Positions 59,879 to 64,000 of a stretch of DNA of 64,000 nucleotides are shown in pieces. This DNA comes from Apostichopus japonicus (lineage: Eukaryota > Echinodermata > Holothuroidea > Aspidochirotida > Stichopodidae). Both the position numbers and the translations under genes were made by a program. The DNA lies in the NCBI RefSeq assembly GCF_037975245.1, contig NC_092568.1, forward strand, positions 37,231,001 to 37,295,000. The letters are read 5' to 3'. Numbering within the stretch: position 1 is the first letter of the stretch; each line of letters opens with the position of its first letter. Under the pieces are notes generated by a model, which searched no databases, was not told where the DNA came from, and worked only from the letters and a program-made list of their open reading frames with translations.

Positions 59879-62800
59879 GTAAGTAGCCTCCACAGAGAGG
59901 CAAAAAATGGGTAGAATCTTTTGATTTAGTTACGACATGAAAGAAAATTGTTTAAGTTCATGAAGTTCAATGTTCAGTAAGTTTTAGGGAAACCACAGCA
60001 CTGGCAAGAGTCATAGGTGGTGGTTTGTCTTTCCTTCTGGTGGTGTTGTTTGGTTGTGCCACCTCACTTTAAGAAATAACTTTGTGGATGAACAGAGTAC
60101 CTTGGGTATGATGTGTAAGTCTGTGGCCAGTTGGACAACCTCAAGCTACATTGTGAATTTTACAGAATGTTCACAGTAATTGTATTTTACCCCGCACACC
60201 TCACTGCTCTTCACCCCTCAAGACAGAGTTCTGTTCTCTCGTCATACCATGGCTAGAACCATGGATAGACGGAGAAGTTGTGGATAAGAAGAATACTTTA
60301 TAGTGAGCGGACAGGAAAGGTGGTCATCAATGGTAATTCATCCAATCCAGGTGAGCTTTGGGATTTGACAAAAAAAAAGCAGTCCTGAAGTGCAGACTTT
60401 GTAGTTTCTGCCAGATGTCCTTCCATGACAGACTGACACAACTGTACTAGTACTGATGATGCCAAACTAAGACCTATCTGTATTCAGGTATTATTGATAT
60501 CTGCTGCATACCGATACCGACGACCGCATGGAAACCACTTGAATACTTACCATTAATCGACACAGATACCCATAAAGAATGAACACCCATACCGGATGAA
60601 AACCCATATGGCATGAACATCCATAAAGAATGAACACCTGTACCGAATGAACCCATACGGAGTGAATGCCCACACCGAATGAACACCCAATGGAATGAAT
60701 ACCAACACTGAATGATCACCCATACCGAATGAACACTCATACTGAATGAATACTCATACCGAACCAATATGAACACATATTAGTACATATTTGTAAATAG
60801 GATCTAAATACATCTATAGGTAAAGGTTAAACTGGTTAAACAGCAAGGACGATATGTGCAAATAATAAATCTAAAGTTGATGAAATTAAATTAAATTTTT
60901 AGGTACAACACCCTGAATAAAAATCACAGCCATAAATAAAAGAATGAATAAAAATGTAGTACCGTACCGACTGAACACCCGCACTGAATGAACACCCATA
61001 CTGAATGAACACCCATATAGAGAATGAACATCCATACCAATTGAACAATCATACTGAGGTGACTTACTTGCTTAGCCATACCACTAAAACTACTAACCAC
61101 CAACAAGTATTTTATATGTTACGTACTCTGAAAGCTAAACATTCTGAGATTCTTTCGGAAACACTTTTTTTCGCCAAAAAACCCCCCGGATATAGCTGAT
61201 AATATGAGTATTTTGAAATGAGTTTAGCAGTACCTGCTTAACATCATACGGACGGACCTTATACGTTGTAACCTAGAGTACTCGACTCCTAGGGTTGGAA
61301 CAATGGGTTATATCTACCATATATTTGAAAGGAATTAAAGATCGTTAAGCAATATGATTTAACGAAAGCAAGAAAGAATAATTGTCACCTCTTAGTCCTC
61401 TCTCTCTCTCTCGTTTCTGCTCTCCCTCCACCCCCCCCCCCCCCTCCAGGCCTTTACAAATTAGGATAAAAATATATGGTTTGAAATACAGTAGGACTTA
61501 TCGATTGTAGAATGGTGAATACTGACCGCAGACATGTACATACAAGATAATTAAACAGTTAAAGCCACCTCTCAGTATCAAGAAGTTAATTTTGGCAATT
61601 GAAAGGTGATTGTGGTCAACCACATTTGCATCCAGGCCTTCAACCATGTCCTATTTGACCTGTGACTGACTGTTTGCTTGTCTGCTGGTGGTGTATTGCT
61701 GCACAGACTACATCAACCATTCTCTTGATTTATACAGCAAATTATCCAGTCAGTTTGTACTCTGTATCTTCTCTGGGTTTCTTAGGGGGCTGGTGGCCGG
61801 GGGAGGTGGGTAGGGGGCTGATAGGAGGTGAATTGGTGCCTGCTAATAAACCCCTCACAACTTGGGCATTCATATCCATCTAGCTTAATATGTTCAAATC
61901 CTCATTTAATAGTTAGTGGTTGCGCAGTTTGTTTTTTTCCCATTTTGTCAGGACCGTGAGATCTCAGCAGTGTACATGTGTGATGAAGAATGAAGTACAT
62001 ACATGTGTACAACAAAAATTATATCATCAGCTTCATTTTTAAGAGAACAGTCTGTATGTGATGGTTTTGTGTATGTACAGTAGTTTACAGGCCTGAATAG
62101 CCAAACCTTGACTGGAGATTCATCTATAGGCTTACTAAAGAATTTAAGCATTCTGCCTTGCTGCAACTTTTACCCATTGTCCAGGTGTAGTAAAGTGTGC
62201 TCTCTTTAGTCAAGTTTTCATTTCTGTGATAAAGTTAGATCCCCAGATATCAAGGCATGTCTACCTTGTACGATTTCAAAAAGGGAAGGAAAAAAATACC
62301 TAGAAAAAAAACTGTGTTTGAAAGGATAGTTGAGACTCTTTTCAAGTGGAGAATAAAAGTGTGTAAGTTTCAAAACAAGTTACTTCTATAGCCTGCATGT
62401 TAATGATTAATGCAGCAGCAGTTGTATGGACAGATACATAGTGATGGTCGCTATTTGAACAGAATCAAAAATAGATTTCTACGAAATAAGTCGTAATTTG
62501 CCTCTTTGCACGCAGAACTGTTCTCGGTGCCTCTGTACTGGAAAGGTTTGATGGTTGATACTAGTTTCCTAGGCTTTTCTTTATAGCTGTTAAAAAACAG
62601 AAACTTTCAGTTTCTTCTGGAATCATCACTCTGGCATCTTTAAAATTTTGTCAAACTTTGTTCTATCGAAAAATGAATCATAAAAATTTGTTACCGGATA
62701 CCCTAGATAAAAATAAAATTGTAATGTAGGTTTATTTTTAAGCAAAGCTTTTGAAATACTTTTTCAAAGGGTTCACTAAATTTGCAACTTGGAGGAGGAT

Positions 62801-64000
62801 AATAATGGACATCATTGTTTCTTTTTGTTGATTGCATTACAGAAATAACATAATTAAAGATCAGGTGCTCCTTTAGTTAAATATATAGCAGGATGTATCA
62901 TATACCCATGTGAGCAACGGTAACAGGGGTTCACAGTGAATTGAGGACGTATTGTGTCACTTTTATAAATGGATTATTATCCGTATAGGATGTGCTTCTC
63001 AAGGTTTTCCCAGATCTTAGGTATTAATCTATCATCAAGTAGGTTTGTTAACAAGAAAACAAAGTTTGATAAGTTCAGTGTTCCAACCACAATTTCTGTT
63101 GTATATGTATATATTCCTCTCATGAACATATATTACTTTATGTTGCCCTTCAGTGCAAAATATGGTGGATATCCCTTTTCTGTTTCCCTCAGTAATATTT
63201 TTTACTACATTACTAGCAAATATATTTTGTGTAACTATTTGGGTAGTGTATTCATGTCTAACAGTGAGAGATCCCATGTAATCCATGATAGGGAAATGTC
63301 CATTTGTCATTTCACAGAACTTTGTGTTTAAATATCTTCTTTTATGGATGATGCATATAATGTGTGGATTGTTCTATGAATAATGGGTCCATCTTTGTGA
63401 ACTTTTTGGTAGTCCCTTCCACGAACAGAACCGGTTTGATTTTACCTGCTGTGTGTGAAAATTTTAGAAGTTTTATGCAAAATACATGTATGTCAAAGAG
63501 TGAGGGGCCTGGCATTTTGATTGTTAGGTCTTCGTCTACTTAGGTTAACTGCTGAAAAGGGACATGGAAGGACAAACAGATAGATACAGACTGGACAGAC
63601 GACTTTCACTCGATTAAATAAATAATACATATATGTGTATTCACTTCACGTCCTGGCTTACCTGTCTCCTCACAACATAAACACTATTGCTCTACCACAT
63701 TCAATAGTGAATTGGTAAACCTGTTAACACTGTGACTGTGCACTCTTGCGCCACCGGTCATCGTACCTCCTCTCTCTACCACCTAAACCAAACTGAATGT
63801 GCTAATACCTCTGATTCACCTCTAACATATTCCCTTTAATACAGCAATGTACTTAGTTGAAGTACAGTTTTCAAAGTCAGGTAATTTGTAATTTTTGTTT
63901 ATTTGTAGTGCAAACTTGTAACATTTTTTAATGTATTATGTGTGTGGCAATCAGGTTATTAAATAGATTATTATGTAGATCTAGATAGTTGCTGAACACT
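59879..64000 (+). other. First coding intron of AKT (5' part)
   Basis: It begins with GTAAGT and runs past the right edge. I searched for the next PH-domain exon (an xYIKxWRPRYF-type sequence) and did not find it. Besides the minisatellite listed separately it holds (CT)n and a C run at 61398-61446 and a related copy of the CTTACCTGTCTCC repeat at 63655. Confidence 0.7.
60575..61050. repeat. 18-bp-type minisatellite in two blocks
   Basis: Units such as AATGAACACCCATACCGA, with shorter and longer variants, fill 60575-60775 and again 60965-61050; about 190 bp of ordinary sequence separates them. Copies vary in spacing (12-20 bp) as well as in base. The two blocks may have arisen by duplication or by loss of the middle. 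Confidence 0.88.

Noticed and set aside
63035-63331. Next AKT exon within 62969-63331 open frames
   Set aside because: Translations show no PH-domain motif (no WRPRYF-like string). These are chance frames in the intron.

Overview
The window is eukaryotic, most likely from a marine invertebrate deuterostome; an echinoderm such as a sea cucumber is my best guess. Reasons: coding sequence is sparse and split by GT-AG introns. Long AT-rich non-coding tracts carry many short TIR transposons, tRNA-derived SINEs, 5'-truncated LINEs and very long G/C homopolymers, plus the recurrent word (T)AGGCCTA(T). Nearly all long open frames are chance or repeat-derived. The species call is inference from texture, not proof.

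Three pieces of host coding sequence are supported. (1) A complete four-coding-exon gene of the PLAC8/cornifelin (onzin) family lies on the minus strand at 17789-19874. It encodes 118 residues and all splice phases agree. A possible 5'-UTR exon ends at 21429. (2) A second, partial PLAC8-type first coding exon lies on the minus strand at 2285-2355 and appears to use a GC donor; its other exons are not in the window. (3) The first coding exon of the kinase AKT (RAC/PKB) lies on the plus strand at 59807-59878. It encodes the start of the PH domain and stops in a phase-1 donor, so the rest of AKT lies beyond the right edge. A 57-codon spliced-looking open segment at 33366-33536 (minus) is an unrecognised candidate exon.

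Layout. 1-15 kb: a 370-bp hAT-type MITE, the PLAC8-like exon, a diverged tandem dimer, a LINE 3' end (6870-7753), a tRNA-SINE (9884-10152) and a 1.9-kb foldback element (11841-13728). 15-22 kb: a TATA-type promoter candidate and the PLAC8 gene. 23-39 kb: a dense transposon and repeat zone. Several elements there have exact 8-bp target duplications (23786-24223, 30107-31790 with a nested 647-bp element, 36691-37510, 38724-39045). The zone also holds two inverted copies of a TGATATCA-array repeat, one of them split by a LINE, a second SINE and a 42-bp minisatellite. 40-59.8 kb: poorer in mobile DNA and without recognisable exons; probably AKT upstream DNA or a long 5'-UTR intron. It carries a 1.74-kb hAT-type element (52133-53868) and a small hAT element 180 bp before the AKT exon. 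59.9-64 kb: the start of the first coding AKT intron, with an 18-bp-type minisatellite.

The genes do not form a pathway together. The most unusual content is the transposon ecology: nested elements with different TIRs share one internal module of about 100 bp.
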